A DNA stretch of 64,000 nucleotides from Tannerella serpentiformis (GTDB lineage Bacteria > Bacteroidota > Bacteroidia > Bacteroidales > Tannerellaceae), in contig NZ_CP028365.1 in the NCBI RefSeq assembly GCF_003033925.1, forward strand, positions 1,178,001-1,242,000. The letters run 5' to 3'. Made by a program: the position numbers and the translations under genes. How positions within the stretch are numbered: the first letter of the stretch is position 1; each line of letters starts with the position of its first letter. The notes below the pieces were generated by a model that was not told the origin of the DNA, made no database searches, and saw only the letters and a list, made by a program, of their open reading frames with translations. Positions 1 through 9,608 of this stretch are shown here, one piece after another.

Positions 1-1
1 G

Positions 2-256
2 GCGAAGGTCTGCTACATCTCGCTCGACGAGAAGAGCGGGATGGAGAAACGCACCACCGTCCAGATGCTGGCCCAAGCCTCATCGGTAAGGGAAGCGTTA
101 GACACGATCGATGAGGGCATGAAGGGCTCTATGGCTGACTATGAAGTAGCCTCCATCACGGAGAGTCCGCTGATAGACGTCTTCCCATTCTCTGAAGGCG
201 CAAAGGCGCGGCAAGGTGAAGCACCGAAAAAAAGCTCTGCGGAGGACGAGGCATGA
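2..256 (+). CDS. DUF4494 domain protein (5' truncated by window)
   Basis: This is the C-terminal part of a reading frame that is already open at the left edge, so the true start lies outside the window; the ATG at 41 is internal. The visible residues (a YISLDEKSG stretch, then an acidic region ending in SPLIDVFPF) resemble DUF4494, a small Bacteroidetes protein of unknown function. The polar tail after residue 65 is low complexity. The stop codon overlaps the yggS start by 4 nt (ATGA), so the two genes are probably translationally coupled. Family assignment is from recalled sequence features only. Confidence 0.75.
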   Translation, partial: AKVCYISLDEKSGMEKRTTVQMLAQASSVREALDTIDEGMKGSMADYEVASITESPLIDVFPFSEGAKARQGEAPKKSSAEDEA

Positions 257-927
257 GCACGGTAGCAGAACGTCTGGAAGCCATCCGGAGAACGTTGCCC
301 AAAGACGTGGAGTTGGTGGCAGTATCGAAGTTCCACCCTGCCGAAGTGGTGCGCGAGGCCTACGATGCCGGGCAACGCTTATTCGGTGAGAGCCGTGTAC
401 AGGAGCTTGTAGCCAAGCAGCCTCTACTTCCCAACGATATCGAGTGGCACTTCATCGGATCGCTACAGACCAACAAAGTGAAATACCTCGCTCCCTTCAT
501 CCACACCATTCAAAGCATTGACTCGCTAAAGTTGCTGACCGAGGTGGATCGGGCAGCAGAGCGCGTGGGGCGACAGATCCGCGTACTGATCGAGGTGCAT
601 ATCGCCGAAGAAGACTCGAAGCACGGATTCAGCGTGGACAAGTGTCGCAAACTGTTTGCTGACGGTGCACTCTCGGCCTACAAACACGTCAAGATCGCAG
701 GCCTAATGGGCATGGCTACATTCACGGACGATACCGAGCATGTGCGTCGTGAATTTGATCGGCTCCGCACACTCTTCGACGAGGTGCGGGCGATGCCCGG
801 AGCCGTCGACTCATGCTTCACGGAGCTGTCGATGGGTATGAGCGACGATTATCCGACGGCCATCGAGGCCGGTAGCACGATGGTCCGCGTGGGCACGAAG
901 ATCTTCGGGCCGCGACAGTACAGCTAA
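253..927 (+). CDS. yggS: YggS/PLPBP family pyridoxal-phosphate homeostasis protein
   Basis: The 224-residue protein has the family marks of the cytosolic PLP-binding protein that buffers pyridoxal phosphate and affects amino-acid homeostasis. The PLP lysine lies in AVSKFHP (about K26), followed by FGESRVQE, WHFIGSLQTNK and the C-terminal phosphate-binding segment LSMGMSDDYPTAIEAG and RVGTKIFG. Length matches the family (about 220-235). It is a single-domain fold-III protein without the second domain of alanine racemase, so it is not expected to be an enzyme. It overlaps the DUF4494 gene by 4 nt and is followed 46 nt later by the DHOD-like gene. Confidence 0.95.
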   Translation: MSTVAERLEAIRRTLPKDVELVAVSKFHPAEVVREAYDAGQRLFGESRVQELVAKQPLLPNDIEWHFIGSLQTNKVKYLAPFIHTIQSIDSLKLLTEVDRAAERVGRQIRVLIEVHIAEEDSKHGFSVDKCRKLFADGALSAYKHVKIAGLMGMATFTDDTEHVRREFDRLRTLFDEVRAMPGAVDSCFTELSMGMSDDYPTAIEAGSTMVRVGTKIFGPRQYS

Positions 928-973
928 GGGTCGGACATAGAAATTTGAATAGTAAACGAAAACAGCATAACCA

Positions 974-1963
974 ATGAGAAATTTAGAGACAAAATATGCC
1001 GGCTTGACGCTGCGTAACCCGTTGATCGTCGGCAGTTCGGGACTTACGAGCAAGGCTGATAAAAACGGCAAATGGGAAGAAGCAGGTGCGGGGGCCGTGG
1101 TCCTCAAATCGCTCTTCGAAGAGCAGATCGAGGCGCAAGGTGACCTATTAATGGCCGGCGCAAGCGACTACCCGGAGGCCGAAGATTATGTCCGCGCCTA
1201 CGTCCGCGCAAATGGACGCGAAGAGTATCTCCAGTTGATCCGCGATAGCAAAGCCGCCTGCCACGTGATCCCCGTGATCGCCAGCGTAAACTGCTACCGC
1301 GCGGACACCTGGGCCGACTTCGCCGCCGAGATCGAACGTGCGGGCGCCGACGCCCTCGAGCTCAACGTGTTCTACTTAGACACCGACATCCATTCCGACA
1401 GCCGCGAAGTGCTCCGGCACTACAGCTCGATTCTAAAAGACGTGCGCAGCCGCATCTCCATCCCCATCATCATGAAGATCGGCAAGGGCTTCAGCACTAT
1501 CCCCGCCTTCGTCAACCGTCTGCAAGGCTTCGGTGCCAATGCCGTGGTGCTCTTCAATCGCTACTACCGGCCGGACATCGACATCGAGCGCTGCCGCATC
1601 GTCGCTGCGCCGCCCTTCAGCGACCCGTCCGAGCTGGGCGACACGCTCCGCTGGACGGCCATCGTCTCGGGCGCGCTGCCGGACATGCCCATCGCCGCAT
1701 CCACCGGGGTGCATACGTGGCAGGACGCCATCAAATGTATCTTGGCCGGAGCCTCAGCCGTGCAGCTTTGCAGCACACTTTACAAGCACGGCGCGAAGGT
1801 GATACCTGAGATGATCACGCAGATCGCCGACTGGATGGAGCGCACGAAGTACGAATCTGTCGAGGAGTTCCGCGGCCGCCTCAGCCTCTCGAATGCCGCC
1901 GACGCATCGATGTACGAGCGGACGCAATTCATGAAATATATCTCCAGCCGCGAGACCATCTGA
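974..1963 (+). CDS. dihydroorotate dehydrogenase-like protein
   Basis: This 329-residue protein has the TIM-barrel layout of class 1 dihydroorotate dehydrogenases: N-terminal YAGLTLRNPLIVGSSGLT, a central VIPVIASVNC strand, IIMKIGKG (the FMN-contact lysine strand) and a C-terminal GASAVQLCSTLYKHG phosphate-binding segment. The usual catalytic-loop motif (N-x-S/C-C-P-N) is replaced by LNVFYLDTD, so orotate production cannot be assumed. Bacteroidetes genomes commonly carry this paralogue beside a true PyrD. It probably binds FMN; the substrate is unknown. A hairpin terminator follows the stop codon. Confidence 0.85.
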   Translation: MRNLETKYAGLTLRNPLIVGSSGLTSKADKNGKWEEAGAGAVVLKSLFEEQIEAQGDLLMAGASDYPEAEDYVRAYVRANGREEYLQLIRDSKAACHVIPVIASVNCYRADTWADFAAEIERAGADALELNVFYLDTDIHSDSREVLRHYSSILKDVRSRISIPIIMKIGKGFSTIPAFVNRLQGFGANAVVLFNRYYRPDIDIERCRIVAAPPFSDPSELGDTLRWTAIVSGALPDMPIAASTGVHTWQDAIKCILAGASAVQLCSTLYKHGAKVIPEMITQIADWMERTKYESVEEFRGRLSLSNAADASMYERTQFMKYISSRETI

Positions 1964-1990
1964 CCGGCCTCCGCGCTACATGTCATCAGA

Positions 1991-2027
1991 AAAAAGGGGA
2001 AGCCCGCACGGGTTGCCCCTTTCTTTT
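1991..2027 (+). terminator. rho-independent terminator
   Basis: A run of A residues and GGGGAAGCCC pairs imperfectly with GGGTTGCCCC across a 4-nt loop and is followed by TTTCTTTTG. It sits 27 nt after the DHOD-like stop codon. It should end the DUF4494-yggS-DHOD transcript. Confidence 0.75.
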
Positions 2028-2164
2028 GCTCTTTTGTCGCCCTGCGCCCACTCCGCGCGATAACTTTCTATTTCCATTCCGACGATTATCCCTACGGATT
2101 GGATCAAAAAAATGGCGTTCACAGTCATCTCCCCCTATTCTTTACTCTTAGTTTTTCGTTTTCT

Positions 2165-5128
2165 ATGACTCCCTTCCTTCAGCAGATTGCCAAATGTTTT
2201 TACGATGCCTATGGTGCTGACGTGCAGCAGATGGCCTTCATCTTCCCCAACCGTCGTGCAGGTCTCTTCTTTCGCAAATACCTCTCGCAGACCGTAGGCC
2301 GACCGATTTTCTCCCCTACCATCCTCACCCTCAACGGCCTCTTCGAGCAACTCAGCACGCTCCAACCTGCGGATCACTTGCAGATGCTCTTCCTCCTCTA
2401 CCATATCTATGTCAGACGCAGCCAGCGACAGGAAACGTTCGACGATTTCGTCCACTGGGGCGAAATGCTGCTCAGCGACTTCAACGATGTCGACAACTAT
2501 CTCGTTGACGCACGCCAACTCTTCACCAACGCCAGCCATCTCCACGAGTTCGAGAAGGATCTCTCTTATCTCGAGCCTGAACAAGTCGAAGCCATCCGCA
2601 GCTTCTGGGCCGCCTTCCGTCCCGACACCGAGGACGATGGCAACCGCCGATCCTTCCTCGGCGTCTGGGACATCCTGCACGACATCTACCTCGATTTCCG
2701 CGCCGAGCTCACCAACCGGGGGCGCGGCTACGAGGGTATGATCGCGCGCGACGTCGTGGAGCGTATCCGACGCGAAGGGGGCGCCGATTTGTCCTATAGC
2801 CGCGTCGTCTTCGTGGGCTTCAATGCGCTCTCGCGCGCCGAGGAGGCACTCTTGGTGGAGCTTCAAAAACAAGGCATCGCCGACTTCTATTGGGACGCCG
2901 GAACGATCAACGCCGACGCGGGCGAAGACGGTTTCCGACGCGTGCTCGACAAAGACAACCGCGCCGCGCATTTCCTCCGAGACTATCTCCGCCGCTTCCC
3001 CTCCGACCTGTTTCTACCCCCGGAGGAGCCTAACGAGCCCGTAATCACCCTGACCGGCCTGCCTTCGCGCATCGGACAAACGAAACACGTCCATGAGTTG
3101 CTCCTGCGCATGGCCGACGGACGCCTCCGCATGATGGAGGACGAGGCGCTCCGAACGGCCGTCGTCTTGCCTGACGAACAGCTGCTTATCCCCATCCTTA
3201 ACGCCATCCCCCACACTGTGCCGCACATCAATATCACCCTGGGATACCCCCTCTCCGGCACTCCCGTAGCCTCGCTTATCGAGGACGTTTTGGCTTTGCA
3301 GAAGAACCTCCGCACGACTTCCGGCGGCGGCGTGGAATACTACCACCGCGAGGTGACAGCCATCCTCAACCACCGCTATGTCCGCCGTGCTGCGCCGCGC
3401 ATCGTGACCGACTTACTCTGCAATATCATCGCCAATAACCGCATCTATATCCCTGCGGAAGATTTGGCCCAGACGGACCTCCTCCGACTCATTTTCCGAC
3501 GCGTCCGCTCCGCAGCCGACCTCTCGCGCTATCTCATCGACCTACTCAAAGGGCTCAACGGCCTCTTCCCTGACAGGATCGATGAAACGGCCGACGATGA
3601 CGCCACCGACCCGGTCGGTATGGACGCCGTCGAAGGTGAGTTCACCTACGCCTACTACACCACCTTAACGCGCATGAACGACCTCATCGCCGAGGCCCAA
3701 ATCTCCATGTCGGTCGATACCTATACCCGCCTCTTGGCTCGCCTTATCGAAAGCGTATCCATCCCCTTCCGCGGCGAACCGCTGGCCGGACTCCAGATCA
3801 TGGGCGTGCTCGAAACGCGCGTCCTCGACTTCGACCGACTCATCATCCTCTCCATGAACGAGGGCCTCTTCCCTGCGCGCGGCGCCACCCCGTCGTTCAT
3901 CCCGCACACCCTTCGCCACGGCTTCGGTCTGCCTACCTTCGAGCTGCGCGATAGTGTTTTTGCCTACTATTTCTATCGTATGATCTCGCGGGCCCGCAGC
4001 GTAAACCTCCTCTATGACACCCGCACGGATGGCTTTCGCACCACGGGTGAAGTCAGCCGCTTCATCCACCAACTCCGCTACCATTACGAAGTGTCTATGA
4101 AAGACGAGGCCCCGGCATTCGCTATCGCTTCGTCTGACGACCTCCGTCTACGGATAGACAAAACGGGCGATGTGCTCCATCAGTTAGAATCGTTCCTCGG
4201 GGAGGGTGAAAAAGCACTCTCTGCGAGTACGATTAACAGCTACATCGATTGCCCTCTGCGTTTCTGCCTTTCCTCCGTCATGGGCCTACAGGAAGAGGAT
4301 GAAATCACCGAAAGCGTTGAGAACCGCCTCTTCGGCAGCATCCTCCACCGCGTCATGGAGGGGATCTACAAGCCGCTCTGCAACGCCACCGTCAACAAGG
4401 CATGGTTAGGCTCCGTCATAGCCAATCGCGAAAACCTGCGGCATAAGATCGGCGAAGCCTTCGCTGAACTTTTCTTCCACACCCCGGGCGACGTCCGCCC
4501 CCTCACCGGCCAAAACAGCTTAACCGCCGCCATGATCGAAAAATATATACTCCGCATCCTTCGTTACGACCAGAGTCTGGCCCCCTTCGTCTATGTCGGT
4601 TCCGAGCGACGCATCCTGTCGGCCTTTCCCCTCTCCGACGGCCGCCGCGTCCGGCTCAAGGGCTACATTGACCGACTCGACGAGGTCGACCGCTCGCTCC
4701 GCATCGTAGATTATAAGACAGGTACAGAGAAAAAGATGCAGTTCGCCACTCCCGCCGACCTCTTCGACCGGGACAAGGGGATGAATCGCCAGTCTGCCGT
4801 CATGCAAGTACTTATCTACGCATGGATGCTGCACGCCGAAAACCTCACCCGAAGCCTGCCCCTTCGGCCGTCCATCTATTATGTGCGCAGTCTTTTCAAA
4901 GACGTCTTCGACCCCTCGATCTACACCAAAGAAGAAGGCCAAAGAACATACGGCCTCCTCATTGATGACTTTGTCGGCCAGTGCCTACCCGACTTCGAGA
5001 TCGCTATGCACCATGTGCTTGATGAACTCTTCGACCCACGCATTCCCTTCATACAGACCAACGAGGAAAAATCTTGCGGTTACTGCACCTTCCGCGAGCT
5101 CTGCGGGCGCAAAAAAGCTGTATCGTAA
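2165..5128 (+). CDS. AddB-like PD-(D/E)XK nuclease family protein
   Basis: This 987-residue protein resembles the AddB/RexB side of a helicase-nuclease for double-strand break processing. The N-terminus has a degenerate helicase-type segment (FIFPNRRAGLFFRKYL). The C-terminal nuclease domain shows LKGYIDRLDEVD and IVDYKTGTEKK, the D...DxK core. A cysteine in SYIDCPLRFC and the terminal CGYCTFRELC match the four-cysteine iron-sulfur staple of AddB. The frame is open from a TTG at 2099, but ATG 2165 gives the usual N-terminus (MTPFLQQIA). No addA helicase gene is in the window. A strand-exchange partner, recA, lies nearby on the other strand. Confidence 0.85.
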   Translation: MTPFLQQIAKCFYDAYGADVQQMAFIFPNRRAGLFFRKYLSQTVGRPIFSPTILTLNGLFEQLSTLQPADHLQMLFLLYHIYVRRSQRQETFDDFVHWGEMLLSDFNDVDNYLVDARQLFTNASHLHEFEKDLSYLEPEQVEAIRSFWAAFRPDTEDDGNRRSFLGVWDILHDIYLDFRAELTNRGRGYEGMIARDVVERIRREGGADLSYSRVVFVGFNALSRAEEALLVELQKQGIADFYWDAGTINADAGEDGFRRVLDKDNRAAHFLRDYLRRFPSDLFLPPEEPNEPVITLTGLPSRIGQTKHVHELLLRMADGRLRMMEDEALRTAVVLPDEQLLIPILNAIPHTVPHINITLGYPLSGTPVASLIEDVLALQKNLRTTSGGGVEYYHREVTAILNHRYVRRAAPRIVTDLLCNIIANNRIYIPAEDLAQTDLLRLIFRRVRSAADLSRYLIDLLKGLNGLFPDRIDETADDDATDPVGMDAVEGEFTYAYYTTLTRMNDLIAEAQISMSVDTYTRLLARLIESVSIPFRGEPLAGLQIMGVLETRVLDFDRLIILSMNEGLFPARGATPSFIPHTLRHGFGLPTFELRDSVFAYYFYRMISRARSVNLLYDTRTDGFRTTGEVSRFIHQLRYHYEVSMKDEAPAFAIASSDDLRLRIDKTGDVLHQLESFLGEGEKALSASTINSYIDCPLRFCLSSVMGLQEEDEITESVENRLFGSILHRVMEGIYKPLCNATVNKAWLGSVIANRENLRHKIGEAFAELFFHTPGDVRPLTGQNSLTAAMIEKYILRILRYDQSLAPFVYVGSERRILSAFPLSDGRRVRLKGYIDRLDEVDRSLRIVDYKTGTEKKMQFATPADLFDRDKGMNRQSAVMQVLIYAWMLHAENLTRSLPLRPSIYYVRSLFKDVFDPSIYTKEEGQRTYGLLIDDFVGQCLPDFEIAMHHVLDELFDPRIPFIQTNEEKSCGYCTFRELCGRKKAVS

Positions 5129-5173
5129 CTCTACTTTATTGAAGACGGGAGATATTCTTAGATGGTCACACCC

Positions 5174-5509
5174 GTTTGCAATGCAGATAGGCCCGCTCCC
5201 GCGATGAGCACACCCGATTGCAATGCAGATAGGTATGCTCCTGTGAGGAGCACCGCCGATTGCAACGTCAATAGTCATGTTCCCGCGAGGAGCATACCCG
5301 ATTGCAACGTCAATAGCCATGCTCCCGTAAGAAGCACCACCGATTACAGCGTCAACAGCCATGCTCCCGCGAGGAGCACTCCAGATTGCAACGTCAATAG
5401 CCGTGTTACCGTGAGGGACGCTACCGATTGCAACGTCAATAGCCATGTCTCTGTGAGGAGCATCTCCGATTGCAGCGTTTCTGATTATACTTCCTCAAGA
5501 TACGCGATT
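5174..5509. repeat. 42-nt tandem array, 8 units
   Basis: Eight units recur every 42 nt, with anchors at 5174, 5216, 5258, 5300, 5342, 5384, 5426 and 5468. Units contain GATTGCAACGTCAATAG and a hairpin-forming segment ATGCTCCCGTGAGGAGCAT (7-bp arms, 5-nt loop). The array fills the gap between the convergent nuclease (+) and deacetylase-like (-) genes. Because 42 is a multiple of 3, frames stay open on both strands, but codon content is just the repeat, so no protein is called. Bases 5510-5673 hold nothing recognisable. Confidence 0.95.
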
Positions 5510-5673
5510 ATTTAGGCATGAAATAGTGCCCATTCAAGCAGATTGACGCTTATTTTTTCATGTAATGGGGATCCATCGAAACAAATGGCCACTTTTTTCG
5601 CCCGCATATCTTTAGGATCATATAGCAGACTCACTCTCTACGTTTTCAATAGAAACGAATGCGCACGAATAAA

Positions 5674-5705
5674 GCGCAGAGACGAATAAAAAATCGTCCC
5701 TGCGC
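5674..5705. terminator. hairpin between convergent genes
   Basis: GCGCAGAGACGA and TCGTCCCTGCGC form a 12-nt stem with one mismatch around an A-rich 8-nt loop. It lies 46 nt beyond the stop of the minus-strand deacetylase-like gene, where a terminator is expected. The T-tract is weak on both sides, so the call is moderate. Confidence 0.5.
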
Positions 5706-5750
5706 TATGAAGAATAGCCGAAAAACAAATGATTACCCCTACCCCCTCGG

Positions 5751-7094
5751 TTACCTTCTCAGCGATTCATAGGCGCTATCGGCCAGCAACACCAACGTAC
5801 GGCTGTAGAGGTTTTTGAGGTAACCCGCGCGGGGTGTGGCGGAGGTGTTGTGCCAGAGGAGGGTCAGGCTGCCGTGGGCGCGACGCGTCTCGTCGGCCAA
5901 TTCGATGATGAGTCGGAGGGCATCACGCTCGTCGAGGTGCATGTAGCGCTCCGCGGAGAGGGTGCACTCCATGACGGTCAGCGGATGGAGAGTGAGCCTG
6001 TGCGAAAGGTGGCGCGTGGCAGGGTAAATGCAGCGGACGGGGCGCGCGGTGCCGAGGCGGAAACCGACTTGATCGGCGTATCCCATCGTGTAGTCGTCCG
6101 TGATGCCGGCGTCCTCGAGGGCCTCCATGTGCTGCGGCTCGCGGAGGCCGAGAAAGTGGTGGCGATTCAAGGTGACAGGCCTGTCGATGGCATTTTCCAA
6201 GGCCGCCTTCTCTCGGGCGATCAGCTCAGGCCGGCGACCCGCCTCGTGGCTGGCATGCAGGCCGATCTCAACGTCGTAATCGCGGCAGAGTTGGAGCAGG
6301 CGGCCGATGTCGCGCCCGTGAAGGTCGTAGTGCGGGCGATCCTCCACGTCGTTTCCACCGGCGCGAAAGAAGAGGATCGGCCGACAGTGGTCAGCGCCGA
6401 AGATGGTGCGCATGCGGTCGTCCTGCTGCAGCATCCAGGGAAAAGTGTAGTAAGGGTCATCCTCCAGTCGGCCGAAATGACCGCGGAAAGCGCTGATGAA
6501 ATGGCCCTGGAGCAGCTCGCGCGCCATGCTGCGCAGGGTGCGGCAGAAGAAGGGTGCGTCAACGTCGTGCGTGAGGTTGATCTGGCTGAATGTGGCATGC
6601 GGTTCGGGGGCTACGCAGCCGACCTCGCGCAGCAGCCGACGCAGCAAGCGGCCATAATCGTCGACGAGCGGGCGGCGGAGGAAGCCGGCGCGATGGGCGA
6701 TCGACTCCCTGCCCGGGAAACGGCCGTGGATATCGCGCACATCCGGCCGCATCCACTCCTCGTACCGGCTGAGCAGAAAGTAAGCGCCGGCGATGACGTC
6801 GGCGTGCAAGACGATGGTATGTCCGCGCCGCGTGATCTCCGGCCGGCCAAAGAGGATCGGCAGGTCGCCATCTACCGCCTCCCCTGCGCCGCCCTTGAGC
6901 ATCGGTAAGGGGAGCATGGGCATCGAGCGGGCCGTGCCGTAGACGTCCTCATCGAAGAAGCCCGAGGGGAGGATGACGAGGCGGAAAGTGTGAAAGGCTT
7001 GCGCGTCGGCGGTATAGCCCACAGCGCGGCAGGCATCCTCGGGGACGCTGTCGCCCAGCAAGAAGCGGAGGATGTAGGCTTGTATCTCGTTCAT
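5751..7094 (-). CDS. polysaccharide deacetylase-like family protein
   Basis: The 447-residue protein resembles the Bacteroidetes polysaccharide deacetylase-type family found with surface-polysaccharide genes. A metal-site THDVD motif lies mid-protein (INLTHDVDAP), followed by RPILFFRAGGND, EIGLHASHEAG (an H-x-x-H pair) and a terminal LLWHN. The first 150 residues are a poorly conserved extra domain. The substrate is unknown, probably an N-acetylated sugar in an envelope glycan. It starts one base after the stop of the upstream FemAB/GNAT-like gene, so both belong to one transcript with recA. There is no signal peptide, so action at the cytoplasmic side is likely. Confidence 0.7.
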   Translation of the reverse strand: MNEIQAYILRFLLGDSVPEDACRAVGYTADAQAFHTFRLVILPSGFFDEDVYGTARSMPMLPLPMLKGGAGEAVDGDLPILFGRPEITRRGHTIVLHADVIAGAYFLLSRYEEWMRPDVRDIHGRFPGRESIAHRAGFLRRPLVDDYGRLLRRLLREVGCVAPEPHATFSQINLTHDVDAPFFCRTLRSMARELLQGHFISAFRGHFGRLEDDPYYTFPWMLQQDDRMRTIFGADHCRPILFFRAGGNDVEDRPHYDLHGRDIGRLLQLCRDYDVEIGLHASHEAGRRPELIAREKAALENAIDRPVTLNRHHFLGLREPQHMEALEDAGITDDYTMGYADQVGFRLGTARPVRCIYPATRHLSHRLTLHPLTVMECTLSAERYMHLDERDALRLIIELADETRRAHGSLTLLWHNTSATPRAGYLKNLYSRTLVLLADSAYESLRR

Positions 7095-8048
7095 TTATCC
7101 CCTCCATTTCATCCGTGCGCGATCCCACAAGCTGAGCTGCCCACGGCGGACGCAGAAGTAAGGCGTCTGCACGCCGCCAAACTCACGAAAGAAGCGCTCT
7201 ACGCCGCGAAGCATGGAGCCTTCCAGATCGAAGATGTCAGTGTATTGGGCCGTGTGGCAGACGGCCTCCCAAAGGGTGAGCGCGTGAGCGCCAGAGGCGC
7301 GTAGGGCGGGATCGCTACCGCCGGCGATGTAGCTCGCACCACTCGGTTGCCACACGACAAAGACGGCCGCATGCAGCTGGCCCTCGGCGTCGTAACCGCC
7401 GAAGATTTCGCCTTGGCCGCGGCTGCGCGCTGCCTCTACGAGGCGACGAAGTGCGCGTGGATCTTGTTTGTTGGCGACACCCTGCCGTTCAAATGTTTGC
7501 TCCTGCACGGTGAGGAGGGCGTCGGTGGAGAGGCCTGCGCGGACAGTGATGCCGTGTCGGTCACGGGCCTTGATGAGGTTGCGGCGAATGTTTTGGCTCA
7601 TCCGTTCGCGCAATGCGTCTGTATCGTGGATGGTGTGCAGGAGGTAGGTATAGCGTGTGGTTTGTGTGTAGCCCGCCCAGTAGAAGGGCAGCCAATCGGT
7701 GACCGCGTGATGAAAGTTTTGCAGGAAGGCACGGCGACCGTCGATTCGTTCCAGCAGCATCGTCATAAGCTCCTGGCGGCGCGCCAACGCAGAGGCATAC
7801 TTCGTGTCCGCGGCCAAGGGAGCGATCCAAGGACCCATCGTCTGCGTGTAGGACGGCATACTGACGACGCCCGCGAGGGGCTGGTAGAGGGGCATGGCCG
7901 CGGCGATGCGTCCGCGATCCTCGATGATCAGCGCGTCCCAGTGATCCTCGCCACAGGCGGCGTCGAGCCACCAGTCGCGAGAGAAGAGGGGGAGACCGTC
8001 TTCCGTGCGGCAGAGTGCGCGGTAGATCTCTTTTTCAGATAAAGCCAC
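7095..8048 (-). CDS. FemAB/GNAT-like acyltransferase
   Basis: The 317-residue protein looks like the BioF2/FemAB-like acetyltransferase group: a long N-terminal half rich in aromatic residues (DWWLDAACGEDHWDA, MPLYQPLAGVVSMPSYTQTMGPW), then SQNIRRNLIKARDRHG and a C-terminal GNAT core containing AAVFVVWQPSGASYIAGGSD. Family members transfer acyl or aminoacyl groups to cell-wall or polysaccharide precursors. It abuts the deacetylase-like gene without a gap, suggesting a joint role in modifying a surface glycan. The exact donor and acceptor cannot be read from the sequence. Confidence 0.65.
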   Translation of the reverse strand: MALSEKEIYRALCRTEDGLPLFSRDWWLDAACGEDHWDALIIEDRGRIAAAMPLYQPLAGVVSMPSYTQTMGPWIAPLAADTKYASALARRQELMTMLLERIDGRRAFLQNFHHAVTDWLPFYWAGYTQTTRYTYLLHTIHDTDALRERMSQNIRRNLIKARDRHGITVRAGLSTDALLTVQEQTFERQGVANKQDPRALRRLVEAARSRGQGEIFGGYDAEGQLHAAVFVVWQPSGASYIAGGSDPALRASGAHALTLWEAVCHTAQYTDIFDLEGSMLRGVERFFREFGGVQTPYFCVRRGQLSLWDRARMKWRG

Positions 8049-8072
8049 GGCGGTACGGCTCCCCTCCTTCTG

Positions 8073-9104
8073 TTATTGGTTCTTCATCTTCTCCGAGATC
8101 TTTGCCTCCAGATCGGCGGCAGCCTCGGGGTTATCCTTGAAGAACTGCTTCGCCGAATCGCGACCTTGACCGAGGCGTATCTCGCCGAAGTTGAACCATG
8201 AGCCATTCTTGGCGATCAGTCCCAGCTCGACGCCCATGTCGACGAGCTCGCCGGTGTGAGAGATGCCCTCACCGTAGATCATGTCAAACTCTGCTTTGCG
8301 GAAGGGCGGCGCCACCTTGTTCTTGACCACTTTGACGCGCGTCAGGTTGCCGATGATGACATCGCCATCCTTGATCGGTGTGCTGCGGCGGATGTCCAGG
8401 CGGACAGAGGCGTAGAACTTCAGCGCGTTGCCACCCGTCGTCGTTTCGGGAGGGCCACTGCCATACGACGGCGCACCGATCTTCTCTCTCAGCTGGTTGA
8501 TGAAGACGCAGACCGTGCGCGTCTTGCTGATCGCACCCGTCATCTTGCGCAGGGCCTGCGACATGAGCCTAGCCTGAACGCCCATCTGACTCTCGCCCAT
8601 GTTGCCCTCCAGCTCAGACTTCGGCGTGAGGGCGGCCACGGAGTCGATGACGATGATGTCTACCGCAGCCGAGCGGATCAGTTGCTCGGCGATTTCGAGC
8701 GCCTGTTCACCGTTGTCGGGCTGCGAGATGAGCAGGTTGTCCGTATCGACGCCTAACTTCTTGGCGTAGATGCTGTCGAAGGCGTGTTCGGCGTCAATGA
8801 AAGCGGCGATACCGCCTCCCTTCTGTGCCTCGGCGATCATATGTAGCGCGATGGTCGTCTTACCGGACGATTCGGGGCCGAAGACCTCCACGATGCGTCC
8901 GCGGGGTACGCCTCCGACGCCCAGCGCGACGTTCAGCCCGACGGATCCGGTGGGGATCACCTCGATGTTCTCCTCCACCTGCCGGTCGCCCAGTGCCATG
9001 ATCGAACCCTTACCGAAGTTCTTTTCGATCTTATCCATTGCCGCCTTTAGGGCCGACAGCTTGTCCGACCCGCCCGTGGCGGCTTCTTTTTTCTCTTTTG
9101 CCAT
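8073..9104 (-). CDS. recA: recombinase RecA
   Basis: This 343-residue protein is a full-length RecA. The Walker A box is GPESSGKT, Walker B is in [12 protein letters not shown], and loop L2 contains the invariant [23 protein letters not shown] region, present here as consecutive blocks. It forms the ATP-dependent filament for homologous recombination and SOS induction. The acidic C-terminal tail is short. It lies 31 nt downstream of bcp and 24 nt upstream of the FemAB-like gene on the same strand. No SOS operator is evident, and no own -7 box was seen, so it may be read from the promoter at 10.85 kb. Confidence 0.99.
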   Translation of the reverse strand: MAKEKKEAATGGSDKLSALKAAMDKIEKNFGKGSIMALGDRQVEENIEVIPTGSVGLNVALGVGGVPRGRIVEVFGPESSGKTTIALHMIAEAQKGGGIAAFIDAEHAFDSIYAKKLGVDTDNLLISQPDNGEQALEIAEQLIRSAAVDIIVIDSVAALTPKSELEGNMGESQMGVQARLMSQALRKMTGAISKTRTVCVFINQLREKIGAPSYGSGPPETTTGGNALKFYASVRLDIRRSTPIKDGDVIIGNLTRVKVVKNKVAPPFRKAEFDMIYGEGISHTGELVDMGVELGLIAKNGSWFNFGEIRLGQGRDSAKQFFKDNPEAAADLEAKISEKMKNQ

Positions 9105-9135
9105 GTATGTGTTTGCTTATTGTAAATGTGTGGGG

Positions 9136-9594
9136 TTATGCCTCCTCTGAGAGGATCTGGCGGGCGTGATCTTTCGTATTCACACGCTCGATCACGCGCT
9201 CCACCACACCCTCGGCGTTGATGAGAAACGTCTGGCGGAGGGTACCCATGTAGGTGCGTCCGTAGAGCTTCTTCTCGGCCCAGACACCGAACTGCTGCTG
9301 CAGCGTGGTGTCTGTGTCGGCGATGAGCCGGAAGGGCAGGCTTTGCTTTTCGATGAATCCGCGGTGCGAGCGGGCACTGTCTTTGCTGACGCCGATCACG
9401 TCGTAGCCGGCCGCTTGCAGATCGGCATAGCCGTCGCGCAAGCTACAGGCCTCGGCAGTGCATCCGCTGGTGTTGTCCTTGGGGTAGAAGTAAAGTGCGA
9501 CGCGACGACCGCGATAATCGCTCATGCGCACTTCCTTTCCGTCTTGATCCGTCCCGAGCAGGTCGGGCACGCGATCGCCTACTTGTATAGCCAT
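9136..9594 (-). CDS. bcp: thioredoxin-dependent thiol peroxidase (Bcp/PrxQ)
   Basis: The 152-residue peroxiredoxin has the PrxQ signature DNTSGCTAEACSLRD, giving peroxidatic Cys45 and a resolving cysteine five residues later (Cys50), the typical spacing for this subfamily. It reduces H2O2 and organic peroxides using thioredoxin. The frame is open to 9645, but ATG 9594 (MAIQVGDRVPDLLG) gives the normal family N-terminus; the longer version would be an arginine-rich extension overlapping the upstream gene. It lies 14 nt downstream of the carboxynorspermidine synthase homologue and upstream of recA, in one operon. Confidence 0.95.
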   Translation of the reverse strand: MAIQVGDRVPDLLGTDQDGKEVRMSDYRGRRVALYFYPKDNTSGCTAEACSLRDGYADLQAAGYDVIGVSKDSARSHRGFIEKQSLPFRLIADTDTTLQQQFGVWAEKKLYGRTYMGTLRQTFLINAEGVVERVIERVNTKDHARQILSEEA

Positions 9595-9608
9595 AAAACG
9601 ACGGGGGG

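Noticed and set aside
5162-5515. Frames of 117-153 codons in the 5-kb array and similar ones in the 11, 17, 28, 43, 53 and 59-kb arrays
   Set aside because: Same reason as above: repeat-derived, no independent start signals, no recognisable protein features.
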